NCBI RefSeq assembly: GCF_964204865.1
Contig: NC_135260.1
Span: 7,378,001-7,442,000 of the forward strand
DNA length: 64,000 nucleotides
Direction: 5' to 3'
From: Styela clava
Lineage: Eukaryota > Chordata > Ascidiacea > Stolidobranchia > Styelidae
The position numbers and the translations under genes are program-made. Below are positions 17,701-29,729 of the stretch, one piece after another (the first letter of the stretch is position 1; each line of letters opens with the position of its first letter). Below the pieces are notes generated by a model. It worked only from the letters and a program-made list of their open reading frames with translations. It made no database searches and was not told where the DNA came from.

Positions 17701-20357
17701 ATTGATTAGCTATGCTAGTGTTTAAAATTAGCCTTATTTTTGTTTGTTTGAGAACCCGTGAAGGGTTTGGGTACCGGCTGATTTAGCGCCATCAAATTCG
17801 ATGACGGTTTGTTGGTGCGAAATGAATCTGTCCTAACGGATATAATTTATTATAAATATATTCTATTTTTTTTTTTAAATTTAAAATATTTTTTCATTAT
17901 TAAATCTACCCTAAGACTGAATTTATTTTAATTTTTATGCGTCCGTTTAGCTTGGTTGTCGACAAATCGGATACCGTCATAATTTCGTTTTCAAAAGGCG
18001 ACACCATATGGCTAGCGAAGTAATCACTAACACAATACGGCATCATACACTACGTTACTCTGATCGGTAAAGCAACTGCCGGTATCTAATATACCAATGC
18101 TTAACTTCTCTTAAGCAGTGAACTCCTGCATCTTCGTCGTGTTCACAATTATGATCTCCCCACATATCATGTTCACATCTTGAAATATGCCACTCGTCAA
18201 TTCGGCAAGTAACATCTTCCAGCCATATCTGTCCTTCTCCTTCACCGTAGTATGCGTGACTGTAGAAAGCAGAACAATGGAAATAAAAGCTACTCATATT
18301 TTAGCAAACTGCATCTACGGAATGATAATTTTAATATATATAAGAATTTTAAGGCCCGAATTGTCAAACTAGTCAATATCAAAACTTTATTATATTTAGA
18401 ATCGATGGCATGTCCGGCTAAAAACAAATTCATCATATATCGTTAACACAGAATCACTAGAATAAAACTATGTTCACGTTTCTGCAGTGCATGTGCGACG
18501 AAATATAAAGCAAACAGTTGGCCATTACCGAAATCAATATTTAAAACTAATTTAACTTGTGGGCGCGTCACCCAGGACCAAGTGCTTGAAGCTTTAGACT
18601 TTGCTATGTTGGTACCGCTGGTATCGGATTGAAATCTATTGTCCACCAACCGACCCCGGGTAAAATATATTGCAACGCCACGCCTACCTATTTCTCGCTG
18701 GAATTTCATAATCCTAAATCTATTAAATATAATAAAATTTTATGATAACTATAAAGTAGTTTGTGTACGTGTGAGCAGCATACGCCCGCTCGAATCCCAG
18801 CATATGACAAACTACATTTGCTGCTTCAATACTCCAATTATCATCACAAATTGTTCCCCAGATTCCATCTCGTTTAATGAAAACCGTTCCTTCATTACTT
18901 TGTGTTCCAAATTCAAGTTTAACTTCCTCTTGTGGATCTGTTTAAAATTTATAACTGTCCTATTACATTGTACGAATTTAGATTTTGGCTTCAGCTAGGT
19001 CATTGTTGAACAAATGCAACCATTTATTGAAGTAGTAATATATTGAATAAGTTACATATAACCGAAAAACTTGTGACTTATTCAAACATAGAACTCAATT
19101 TTGCCCCCCTTTTGAAAGTGCCCACAACGAGATTATACTGAGTGAGCGACGGGGCCAAAATTCTTGTGCCAAAACCCTTTTTTCACATAATTAGTTTGTA
19201 TCACTGACCGGTGGTGGAAAGGAAGTAGGTGACACCTCGAAAATATCCAAAAAATGACAAAAGTGAATGAATATTAAATGTCATCCACTCGTTGACGAGT
19301 TGATTAGTTATGTCCAATAACGGGATTTAAGGTTGTTGTAATTTTACTCCAGGTGGATAAAAGAAATGTACGTAAGAAAATTTTTTAGAACATAGGAATA
19401 CTTAACATTGGAAATACACTCCACACCGGCAATGTCGTCTGTTTCGTCACAGTCATAAATAGGAATTCCCTGAAAAATGCAGTCGGAAAGATGTTCCTCC
19501 CGTCCCGAACATTGGACACGATTCATCCAGACAGGACCATCACCTCGACCATATTCCGGATAATTAAAATGTTCGACCGCTCCATCGAATCCCAACATTC
19601 GACAAACGACGCGAGCATCGTCAATATCCCAGTCATTTGAACAAATATCTCCCCAAACGTCATTGATTTTTACTTCAATTCGGCCTTCATTGTCGTGATT
19701 TCCATTAGCCAATCGAATGTCTGATATCATGCCTGAAAGGTAACAATATCGATTAAAATATCATCTAAAAATGATCTTGAAAATTACTTGGAATATATAT
19801 GTCTTATAATTCTGAAATTGAGTTAATATGTCGCCAGAAAAATTGTAATTGAGCAATATTACATTTTTTGTCTCTTTGACCGTGTCCGGTGCATTCCAAA
19901 AATTTGTTTATGTCGTATTCTCGTTCTTCTGCAAAACAGGTATAAGTGATAAATAAAACATAAACACATAATTGATTTTGAGAATGCTTTCTATCCTTGC
20001 TTTTTAAATTCGATAGGAGTCATTGTTCCGACATTATAGATCTTCACAATTGTTGTCAAACCTGGTACCGGTCGTATAATTAATTACTACACAAGGTTGC
20101 CTAAGCTAAAATTTTTGAAATAACCCGACATATTGAATAGCGATAAACATTATTCCACTATATCTATTTTTATTATATTTTGGAACATGGATGATGATGA
20201 TGCTTTGGGGTTGATAATGTTTGCTTGCGTCAACCGCAGAAGGAATATGTCCATTTAAATATTTACAGTTTTTAAATTAAAGATACATACCTGCGCTGAC
20301 AGAAATTGAAACAAAAAGAAGACAGAGTAATATCCTAAGTATGATAATTAAAAGCAT
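14756..20357 (-). CDS. Secreted SRCR/EGF mosaic protein
   Basis: Ten minus-strand exons: 20291-20357 (signal peptide MLLIIILRILLCLLFVSISV), 19863-19928, 19407-19732 (SRCR1), 18769-18937 and 18106-18259 (SRCR2), 17536-17646, 16383-16496 and 16055-16171 (three EGF-like modules), 15272-15589 (SRCR3), 14756-14874 (final EGF-like module ending CEIPC, stop TAA). About 520 residues. SRCR1 and SRCR2 have six cysteines, SRCR3 has eight (CNCGYW adds a pair). Most junctions are phase 1, as usual for shuffled extracellular modules. SRCR/EGF proteins are typically secreted or surface recognition proteins; ligand unknown. Exon 17536-17646 uses a GC donor (AG|GCAAG). After SRCR1 and after SRCR2 a one-base phase conflict remains with GT-AG splicing. 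No transmembrane segment is seen. Confidence 0.85.
16998..17402. mobile_element. Two adjoining palindromic-family MITEs
   Basis: The first part (16998-17215) begins TACTCCCGGAGTATGTGAACC and ends with GGTTCACATACTACC, enclosing CGGACACCGGAACGTAGTATG. The second part starts TACTCCCGTAGTATATGTACC and ends ACACACTTCTGGAGC. Both lie in an intron of the SRCR/EGF gene. Confidence 0.75.
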
Positions 20358-21565
20358 AGTTGCTGTAAAGGCCTAAAATGTAATAGTGGTATTTCCCTTA
20401 TTAATAAGTATTTACTTTATTATTAAGAACTCATTTTTGATTTCAAGTCGGCAGAGGCCTTGGAGCACTCGCAATATTTCCTTGGGGTACCGGGTTAATC
20501 TAACTTTTATTAAATGAGATACAAAGTAACAGATACTTTTGGGAGTAGGAAAAAGAGTAGACAATGTATATGAGAGCAGTTGTTATCGTACAGTTTTATT
20601 CTGATTGAAAAGTTTTTTTTCACAACCGTTTTCGAAACTTGTTCGCCCTTGAATTATCAAAGATCGCGAGTATTTTTCTGCTCTATTCAATTGCAGACGA
20701 CATTTAATTTGCAAAGTTTGCTTGGTTGTATTACCAACTGATTCTCCTTTGTCTTTCACTATTGTCATTCTTCTCTTTGTCTCTAATATATATTGGGGAA
20801 AGTCTACAAGCAAATCAACTGAATCGGGTTCAGTGTGAATAATTATCGCGTAACACTGAACTCCTATTATATATTTATTGATAAATGCCTTGCTTTTCCT
20901 ACAAGCTCAAAGGAATAAAATTAACAATAGCATATTTAATGTGTATCTACAATCGTTTCTAACAAAATAATAAAAAGTTTTGTTTAAATTTAGTATCAAA
21001 TTAAACACGAATAACACTCATAAAACCTAAATCGTGTATAACTGATTGCGTACAACGTTAAGTTATTCAATTGATATAATTTTCTTGATTTTAACGCGTT
21101 GGATCGCATGAGTAATGTTTACTTGTCCATATCGCACGTAAAATTTGTAGTTATGTAACAGTCTTCCGTTAGGAATATGAATTCATTGGTTTCCTTAGAG
21201 GTATTACCTATAAATATCCGGCTATTTATTTATATTAAGATATTCATCAAGAACGTCGCATTGCTAAAATGAACAAGTTTGAAATTTGGCTAAATGATAC
21301 TGCCTTCAATGATGCATAGTAACAATCGTTTTGGCATGAGAAAACTTGATAGCGGCGGGGTTGCGATTTTGCAGACTCAGCTTGGCACAACAATTTTTTC
21401 CTAAATATGTTTTTTTACAGGTTAGCTTCAGGAATTGGCCGTATAGTACTACGTAGAGTGATCAGTACTCTTGGAAATATCCTCAAGATTTTTTTATTAA
21501 TTACTATCCATATATAAGCGAGGAAATTCTCAAACCTTAAAATGTTGTTTTCGATCCTTCTATAG
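20358..21565. other. Upstream region of the SRCR/EGF gene
   Basis: Should contain the promoter of the minus-strand SRCR/EGF gene, whose ATG is at 20357. No clear TATA box or initiator was assigned. A 76-codon minus-strand open frame at 20583-20813 has no recognisable feature. Confidence 0.4.
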
Positions 21566-22310
21566 CATGGTCGTCCAACCCGTGGCCCGCCGAAGGTTTC
21601 CGAGTGGCCCGCGCGGCATTATTCGAATCTGTGAAACCTCCAAAAAAAAAAATATTCCTCATCATTCAAACGCGCGAGAAGCACCACCCATGGTCGTCCA
21701 ACCCGTGGCCCGCCGAAGGTTTCCGAGTGGCCCGCGCGGCATTATTCGAATCTGTGAAACCTCCAAAAAAAAAAATATTCCTCATCATTCAAACGCGCGA
21801 GAAGCACCACCCAGCTATCGAAAGCTTATTTGTGTCCCTTTGTGAGCGTTATTCCTGGAGAGAGATGTTTGGATTTATTTTTATCGTCTGCCATGTATTT
21901 AAATCTGTTTTTCTGTGAAGCTAGAAGAGGCAGTTTTGATGACCTCAATATTTGACAGCAGCAAGTTTTTTCGCGGATGAACCATGTCAAATCCCCCGTG
22001 CGATCACTAATTTCTGACAGTCATATGAAAAATTCGCTATGCATTGCAGCATCGTCCATCGCACCGAACATTGACAAACTTATTGAATAAAAGCTTACTT
22101 AAGTCATACTTGACATCGAAATATCTATGTGTGATAAACTTTTGACTTAACTGTATCTTCGTATTTTCAATGCTTCATAATTTTGGTGTGAGGGCTTTGT
22201 TTGGTTTTTCATTAATCTGTAGTCGGTGTAGTGGAGACTATAACATAACAACCTTGTCAAGTGGCCCGCGCACTCATTCGTAAACTAAATGTGGCCCTTT
22301 GGCCAAAAGG
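21566..22310. mobile_element. Probable hAT MITE with an internal 123-bp tandem duplication
   Basis: GTGGCCCGCC near the left and GTGGCCCTTTGGCC near 22292 resemble GC-rich hAT-like ends. 21566-21688 and 21689-21811 are a nearly perfect 123-bp tandem duplication, including an identical A-run. Terminal inverted repeats and target duplication were not resolved. Confidence 0.5.
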
Positions 22311-22590
22311 TTGTTCTATGGGATTTGCGTGAATGCGGGGTGTGTAGAAAACAGGTTCCAACCTTCGTTTTAGTTTTATTAAAAAGAACAATAGACACAA
22401 TGTGTTGGCCATTTATTTGTTGAAAAAGTCACATAAAATATAATACCTTAAAGAAAATTACATCACATGCATATTCAATCAATTACCATTCTTCAGAAAT
22501 CAAGAGTCAAATTAGAGTTATTAACAAATCATCGTCAATGTTTCGATCAACTGAACATTTTGAAATGATGTCTGTAAGGTTATTTGTGCT

Positions 22591-23247
22591 CTACAAAGCA
22601 TTAACATTTTCTCTTCGTACATCAATCTCAGACATGTATCCGACGAGCAACTCTATGAGGTCATACCAAATAGAGATATCAGACATTTGGTTGCTATCAA
22701 GGGCATCTGCCGTTGGATCTGACGTTTCAATTAGGTTTGTTTGTTGTTCGTTTTGAGTATACGCGGGATAGGCGTGTTGGTAGTAGCATTTAATTCCGTA
22801 TCTGCAGTTTCCCCTGCCTTGTTGAAATCGTCTGCATGGTGTTTTCGACATTTCATATTTGTGGTTCAACATCAATTTTCTTTTTTCCCGAGGGTCCGTC
22901 ACCCAATTGTTACTAGGTGTGACGAAATAAGAGGGTACGCGACAAGCAGGACACGCTTTGGTTACTGGACTCTCCAACGACCTTGTACACCGCCATGTTA
23001 TTATGCATTCAAAGCAAAATACATGCGAGCAGTTATCCAACAGGCCGTATTTATTATTACTGTCTCTTCCTTTATCGAAGCTTTCCATGCATATTCCACA
23101 GGTTGGCTGTTCTTGTTCTGCTGATGAATCGCTACCGGTACTGCTTGCTTTTTGCAGCTCAGCTTCCTTTCCAGGTCTATCTGATTCGACAATGTTTTGC
23201 CGGTTCCTGTAACCGCTAGAAACTATTTGTGATTCGATGCTGTCCAT
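22591..23247 (-). CDS. MKRN: Makorin-like RING plus CCCH protein, intronless
   Basis: One uninterrupted frame of 218 residues starting MDSIESQ. A RING finger starts at CGICME (about residues 50-55), with DNCSHVFCFECI and CPAC supplying the C3HC4 ligands. VTDPREKRKLM and a single CCCH finger CRRFQQGRGNCRYGIKCYYQH (C-x9-C-x5-C-x3-H) follow, the order seen in the C-terminal half of makorins. Makorins are RNA-binding E3 ubiquitin ligases. The usual N-terminal CCCH fingers and makorin Cys-His motif are absent, and there are no introns, so a retrocopy origin is likely. A paralogue lies at 27731-28390 on the other strand. All zinc ligands are present, so activity is plausible. Confidence 0.85.
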   Translation of the reverse strand: MDSIESQIVSSGYRNRQNIVESDRPGKEAELQKASSTGSDSSAEQEQPTCGICMESFDKGRDSNNKYGLLDNCSHVFCFECIITWRCTRSLESPVTKACPACRVPSYFVTPSNNWVTDPREKRKLMLNHKYEMSKTPCRRFQQGRGNCRYGIKCYYQHAYPAYTQNEQQTNLIETSDPTADALDSNQMSDISIWYDLIELLVGYMSEIDVRRENVNAL

Positions 23248-24416
23248 TTATTCTTTTATTCCTCGATTCCAGAAGTTAAACGACCTATTCTAGTTATCAT
23301 AGTTGAACATTGTCTGGGATTTGTAAGTTACAAGTCGCAGTTTATCAACGATGGCAGAGCGTTTTTCTTTCTCATGCTGTGCAAAGATTTGTCTAGAGCG
23401 AGATAACAATACAATGACCAAGGGGGATAATCTTGCGATAATTCGCGAGAAGAACAATAGCTTGTGCTAATTTTGATTAAATCCATTCAAGATGCAGAGA
23501 AAGCACGATTTTAGAACTGCGATAATATGCAATCGGAATAGGGTTAGCATATATCGGGCCAATAATAGAAAAAGACATGATAAAAATAATATCTAAGATG
23601 TAATTATATTTTTTACCTTTAAAATTAAATACGATATCGCAGGAGATATGAATGACTTGATACTTTGAAGGTTCAAATTGAAGGCGAAACATACCATACA
23701 TGATCCCGTGAGGTGATCAAATTATTGGGTTGTGTGAATCAAATTTTAAAAGCATTATGTCAAACACCTAAAACAAGGGCATTCCCGTAATATGTGCACT
23801 AAGATGGCGGACACAGGAACGTAGTATGTGTACCAGGTTAGGGCTAGGCAATAATTATATTCCCATTTTCCGTATTTTAGTCCTATTACGAGCTTGGGGA
23901 CTAGCCAAATGACTCCTGTAGTATTTGTACCTGAAATCATGGCCTAACCCGGTACACATACTACGTTCCGGTGTCCGCCATCATGGTTCACATACTACGG
24001 CAGTACCAAAACAAGCAATGTTTTATTATGGAACAAATCTTGCATATAATGAATTTGAAAAGTAACATTTTTAGTAACTTTTGACACCAAAGTTCACATT
24101 GGAGATCGATAACCCACAGATACAATCTTGATCTTCTATGCAACAGCGTCATCCAATTTTATTAAAAACTATAACCAGCTCAATAATTTGACTCGCTCAC
24201 TCAAATGCATGTTGTGCAGGGTAAGATTGGAGAAATGATTCAAAGTACCATAATCTATGAAGTGGCTATAGTTTACGAAAAGAAACGACATGTGTTGACA
24301 AACACTTCGGTTTTCACACTTTACCATCCTACCATGATGCACGACCCAACATCTTCCTCCGTTCGCGACAATCAACGGGTGCAAAACAAATTCTATTAAG
24401 CTTAAGGTCAATAATC
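23248..24416. other. Intergenic with one palindromic MITE
   Basis: A complete MITE copy lies at 23783-24006. The rest (23248-23782, 24007-24416) has no recognised gene. The region upstream of 23247 should hold the makorin-like promoter. Confidence 0.45.
23783..24006. mobile_element. Complete palindromic MITE
   Basis: The left arm (ATTCCCGTAATATGTGCAC, GATGGCGGACACAGGAACG) is the inverse of the right arm (CGTTCCGGTGTCCGCCATC, CACATACTACGG). Its interior contains CCAGGTTAGGGCTAGG. This is one of the clearest full-length copies of the family. Confidence 0.85.
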
Positions 24417-24522
24417 CAGGGGTCGGTCGCTTCGCTACCCGCGAGGGGAAATGTAAAGAAATGTGTTTAGTAAGGTAAAAAGTAGGTGTTTGTTCTGATT
24501 TTGTTGGAAGACCCTGGTCGTT

Positions 24523-24554
24523 GCGCCGGACGAATGGCGGCATTCGTCCGGCGC
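24523..24554. other. Perfect 14-bp stem, 4-nt loop hairpin
   Basis: GCGCCGGACGAATG, loop GCGG, then CATTCGTCCGGCGC. The second repeat copy keeps a 13-bp version at 25714-25746 with a 7-nt loop. Confidence 0.85.
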
Positions 24555-25713
24555 AGTGCCCCCGACCTTTTTAGTCCAATAAATAGTTTAAATACTAGGT
24601 TAGAAACTGATCATCCCCAATGGGAATCAAGTTTTATTAATTTTATTGCACGTGATCACTCAACTGTGACGAAATTTTTTTGACATAAACTAGACCTCAA
24701 TTAACTTGTATGACCCAAATATGGCATCTCTACCTATTACCATTCTCGAGATATAACGTAAAATCACTGGAGCATGACTGAGGAGTTGGAGAAAAAAAAT
24801 TCCTTTCAAAATGGATTCAAATAATTTTTCCAAATATGCCCATGCTTTCACTTTCTCAATATGTCCTTTCAGAGGCTTGCAATAAGCCAAAATCACTAAA
24901 GCGTGACTGGGGAGTAAGAGAACAAAAATTTCTTCAAAACAATGTTAAACTAATTTTTCCAACCATACCTATCTATTTCATTTCTCAATAGCTCCATTTT
25001 TAAGTGCGCAACCTTCTTACGCCACTGGAGGGCGATTGGGAGGGGGAAACACCAATTTTTCAGTAAAGAAAATTTCAAATAATTATACTCTTTGAGAATT
25101 AGGCAAATCTTGGCCCAAAACCCCATTCACATGCCTCAGAATTCCCTAAAAACAATAGAACCCAAGTGGGCGTGGCTTTGCACGGGTTTTCTCACCAAAG
25201 AGGGCGTGGGGGCACAGCCCCCACCGCCAAAAAGACTTGGAAAAATTCCTAATACTCGGGCAAACGCTTTCCGGCCCCGGAAACTTAGCTAAATGACCTC
25301 TAAACCCCTAAATCACTCTAGCGTGACTTGATTGACAGCTGATTGACCAATGAACAGCCTCGGGCAACAAAAACCCCGTTTTGACCCCTTTCCTCTGGCC
25401 CGATCGTTTCCAAAAATTTTCTGCGTCATGCGGACAGGGATATCTGACTAACGTGCTAATCACCTACCTCATCAGCCCTACCCTACATAGTGGAAATGCT
25501 CATCAATCGGTCTCCCACGCATAGAATTTTAACTTCCACCTCACGTGCAACGTTTTCTGATTTAGACTGTGCATTCGCACTTTCAGTGCGACAGGTTGCG
25601 AGACCATCCAGGGGAGGTCGCTACGCTACCCGCGAGGGGAAATGTATAGAAATATTTTTAGTAAATTAAGAAGCAGATGTTTGTTTGAAGTTTGTTGGAG
25701 GACTCGCGTCGTT

Positions 25714-25746
25714 GCGCCGGACGAATGGCGGAAATTCGTCCGGCGC
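25714..25746. other. Hairpin, second repeat copy
   Basis: GCGCCGGACGAAT and ATTCGTCCGGCGC form a perfect 13-bp stem around GGCGGAA. The stem is kept while the flanking repeat sequence has diverged. Confidence 0.8.
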
Positions 25747-26806
25747 TCTGCCCCCGACCCCTTCAGTCCATTAAGAAGTTCAAATACCACGTAATAAACT
25801 GATCACCCCTAACCGGAGTCCAATTTTTCCAATTTTAAGGTCCGTGATCACTCGACCGTGACGAATTTTTTTTGACACAAACTAGACCTCAACTACCTTG
25901 TATGACCCAAATATGGCACCTCTACCTTCTACCATTCTTGAGATATAACGTAAAATCACTGGAGCGTGACTGAGGAGATGAGGAAATAAAATTTCTTCCA
26001 AAATAGATTCATATAATTTTTCTTAACATGCCCATGCCTTTACTTTCTTAATAGGTCCTTTCAGAGGCCTGCAATAAGCAAAAATCACTAGACCATGACT
26101 GGGGAGTGAGAGAAAAAAAATTTCTTGAAAAAAGCATTAAACTAAATTTTCCCAACATACCTATCTATTTTATTTCTCGATAGCTTCGTTTTTAGGTGCG
26201 CAACCTTCTTACGCCACTGGAGGGCGATTGGGAGGGGGAATTCCCAAAGTTCAGGTGGTGAAATATTCTATATATTAGTCCCTTTGAGATTTGAGCATCA
26301 CTTTGCCCAAAAACCACTTCCAAGTGCTCCTAATAGCCCAAAAACCATATTACCTAAGTGGGCGTGGCTTTCCACACGTTTTCTCACCACTGGGGGGGCG
26401 GTGGCAGTGCCCCCACCCCCAATTACACTTGGAAAAAATCCCAATACTCGGGCAAACGCTTTTTGGCCCCGGAAACGGAACTAAACGGCCTCTAAACCCC
26501 AAAATCACATAGCGTGGCTTGATTGACAGCTCAATGTCGCGCATCCTTTAATTTTTCCACTAGAACCCCGTTTTGGCCCACTTCCCCTAGTCCGATCGTT
26601 CTGAAAAATTTTGTGTGTTAGTTTGGTAACTTCCACCCGCTACATGCCAAGTTTCGTCCCGATCGGCCCTCCAGTTTTCTGGGAAATAGTCAATCTCACA
26701 GTGCTATCGCTTTATAATGGAGCTATTTGTCTTCTGTGCAAAGACTTCTGATTTCAACTGTGCATAACGCACTAAAGTGCTACCCTTTTGCCTTACCATC
26801 GAGGGA

Positions 26807-27730
26807 TGTAATCATTAACAGTTTGTGAGCAAATTCTTACGCATGGTCGTTGCCAAAATGATTCACAGAGCTTTTAAAAAACTGTGAACTAGGCCAGGTC
26901 AAAATAATATTTTTCAAAATGAATTTCCTGTTGAGGTATTGCATTCTCGCAATCAAAGCGTGATGATTATTGGACACGTAGTGGACACAACGACCGTTAT
27001 GTTGTTTTTGTTCTTTAAAAAGTTTTAAAGAAATCGCTTTTCTCTTTGATTACTGAACCAATTGCTTTGAAATTTTCAGTGGTTAAAGATGGAATTTTTT
27101 GCCATAAGGGTATTACTTTTATTTTTTGCTATTACGTCATCAAAATTATGTGGCGCTACGTGTCCATATATTTGAGCATAGCTCTCTTGTTTTACTTGAC
27201 AACGATTCTGTGTGGCCCGTAAATGGTCAGTGATATTGAACTTTGAACCCAATTTTGAGTGTTGTCTAATTATTATGAAAATAACTAGAACTATTATGAG
27301 AATTAACTTTAACTGTTCAGAACTCGAGTTTGTTCAAAGTTTTTAGTGCGGAAAATTCATTCTATAAGATAAGATAAGAAAAACACATAACATTAAATTA
27401 ATTTTCTATTTGTTGAATGTTGTTATACGAACGAAAATACTTCATATCAACCTACTGATAACAGATATAATTTATCACCTGACAATTTGTCCGTCAATGT
27501 TTATTACGCACCCTCGCCGTATCCCGCTATGATAAAGTTATCGAACTTTATCGCAATTTGTAGCCTTGTAACACTTTCTACACGAACAACGAATTATCAA
27601 TTTCGCAGCTCCGATTAGCACTAAAACGCATCGAGATGTTGTGATTCTGCTTTGAAGCTTCAATACATAAATATAGTTGTTGGTGGCAGCAAATCATTCA
27701 GTCTTAATACGATTATCTCAACAACACAAT
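26807..27730. other. Upstream region of the plus-strand makorin-like gene
   Basis: No other gene recognised. An in-frame ATG at 27677 would add 18 residues to the downstream protein. ATG at 27731 is preferred because its product starts like the paralogue (MNSKQ versus MDSIESQ). Confidence 0.4.
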
Positions 27731-28390
27731 ATGAACTCGAAACAATCATCTTGTGCAGACCAGCAATTAACCAACAAAGATTCTCAAGACAAATGTTGTA
27801 AAGACGATGAAATTGTTTGTGGAATTTGTATGGAAGTCGTATGCGAGAAGGAAGATTCGGAAAGAAGGTTCGGATTACTTGACAATTGTGTCCATGCGTT
27901 TTGCTTTGAATGTATAATACAATGGAGATGTACTAGGTCATTAGAAAGTTCTGTCGTCAAATTATGTCCCACATGCCGGACTGCGTCTTCGTTCGTGACG
28001 CCCAGTGAAGAATGGGTTACTGATCCAGAAGAAAAGAAGGCTTTAATGATCAAACACAAAAAGGAAATGTCACTCACACCATGTCGAAGATTTCAGCAAG
28101 GCAAAGGAACCTGTCGATACGGGACAAGGTGTTATTATTTGCATGCGTACCCAGACGGCACAACAGCAGAAGAAACTATCAACCTCTTTGCTCAAAACCA
28201 ACTTAGATATCCAAGTGCAAGGGCAGGGCGAGGCACATGGTATGAATTTGTTGAAGTAATTCATCGAAGAGTCTCTCTCAATCCACAAGATTTATTTGAA
28301 CTTGTTCGAGTCATGCATATTCATGCTCAAACCTTGGAAGGGCTCGGATACCAAGCTGACTATGAATGGGTATTGACTGGTCGTCGATAA
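27731..28390 (+). CDS. MKRN: Makorin-like RING plus CCCH protein, second intronless copy
   Basis: A 219-residue frame starting MNSKQSS. RING finger CGICMEVV, then GLLDNCVHAFCFECI, WRCTRSLESSVVKLCPTC; next FVTPSEEWVTDPEEKK and a CCCH finger CRRFQQGKGTCRYGTRCYYLHAYPD at the usual spacing. Like its paralogue at 22591-23247 it lacks the N-terminal CCCH fingers and has no introns. The two share long blocks (GLLDN, CFECII, WRCTRSLES, CRRFQQG), then diverge at the C-terminus, where this copy has a longer tail ending DYEWVLTGRR. An AATAAA at about 28612 could serve as polyadenylation signal. Role inferred from family: RNA-binding ubiquitin ligase. Confidence 0.86.
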   Translation: MNSKQSSCADQQLTNKDSQDKCCKDDEIVCGICMEVVCEKEDSERRFGLLDNCVHAFCFECIIQWRCTRSLESSVVKLCPTCRTASSFVTPSEEWVTDPEEKKALMIKHKKEMSLTPCRRFQQGKGTCRYGTRCYYLHAYPDGTTAEETINLFAQNQLRYPSARAGRGTWYEFVEVIHRRVSLNPQDLFELVRVMHIHAQTLEGLGYQADYEWVLTGRR

Positions 28391-29729
28391 AATACTACAG
28401 ATACTACGTTGATATATTACCTGCGAACGTTCAATCAGTCGCGCAAAAGTAGATGAATTAGAAGACATGCGGTTCTTTCGGTGGAATGGTTCTTCGGGGA
28501 AACAAGCAATGAAAACCGGAGAAGTGATTGTAATACACTGCGGAAAGTAGTAGGCCATAAGAGAATGTGTTGTCAAGTGAACATGGATTTGAATTTGTGT
28601 AATGATGTAGAAATAAATCCTATGAAATATACAATGTCGTTTTTTTTATTATTTTACTTCAGACAAACAACTTCAAAACATTAGCGACATATTAGAAGGA
28701 GTATATTTAAACGTCGTTAAGATACCATACCCGTGATACGATATGTCACTCAAATATGATATAAAAAAAATTTCAACCTATTCTATTGTATGGTAAAATT
28801 GTACAAACTAAGCCACGCTAATTTACTAATTCGTTACAGCCATATGTAGTCATGGCATAAATCAGCGTGTCAACCAACAACTTAATGTGCTGCGCTCAGT
28901 TTTGATTTTGATTCCAGTCATCAGAATTAGCGAGTGAAATAATAGCCTATTTGTGTCGAAAGTGCAAGGAATGGAAAAAGACGACCTACGTCTACCCCAC
29001 TAGATTTTACCTATCGATATAACAATGCGATGTATGAAACCTATGTATAGTATATAAATAATATATATCATTCAATCATATTACTCCAATTAACATGTGT
29101 AAAAAGTAATCTCATGAGTGAAGAAAAAGTTTAAGGAACACGAAAAATAATATCAAATGAAAAAATTTTGAACATGTTACACCTGGCAACAAATTCACGC
29201 TTGAAGATATGCAAAAATACTAAGGCTCGAGGAATATGATTTATTCTTAGGGTTGAAAGTAGATATTGACTGCGTTTATGAGGATCCATTCCAGTAAACG
29301 AAATCTTACCAAAAAAAATTATAAAATGAATACTGCCTGTCAAATAGTGCACCCGAAGGTTCTGATCCTAATATAAAAGGGATTGCTGGACGTCCAGCCG
29401 TAGGGTAGTTCACAAAACCACTTGCCAGCAAGGGTTTCCTTTACTACTCAAGACACAATTAACATATTATGACACAATTTACTAGTGTTGACTCTTCCGA
29501 TACCCCGGACTTGTATAGCGACAATATAGTTTTGTTTGCTATATGATTAGGTCATATTATCGAGTTTTCTCTGAGAGGTAAACATGAAAATTCAATTCCG
29601 CCGTTTTAAATAAAAAAAAAAAAACATTTTTGATCAATTATAAGGATATTTGAAAAATAAAAAAGTACGAAGGGAGTAAAAAATAGTCATCGCCAACGTG
29701 TATTTCATATTTTTAGCGTTTCATGGTAA
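28391..29729. other. Intergenic between convergent genes
   Basis: Holds the 3' untranslated regions of the plus-strand makorin-like gene and the minus-strand adhesion GPCR. Nothing else recognised. Confidence 0.4.

Larger units (their letters stand above)
24417..26806. repeat. Diverged 1.19-kb tandem repeat, two copies
   Basis: 24417-25606 and 25607-26806 match along their length with perhaps 15-20 percent divergence by eye. Anchors at about 1190-base spacing include CTACCCGCGAGGGGAAATGTA, CCACTGGAGGGCGATTGGGA, GTGGGCGTGGCTTT and ATACTCGGGCAAACGCTTT. It is GC-richer than the surroundings and each copy has the same hairpin. It could be transposon-derived or a satellite monomer pair; the family was not recognised. 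Confidence 0.85.

Noticed and set aside
22741..23124. 127-codon plus-strand frame
   Set aside because: Antisense shadow of the makorin-like RING gene.
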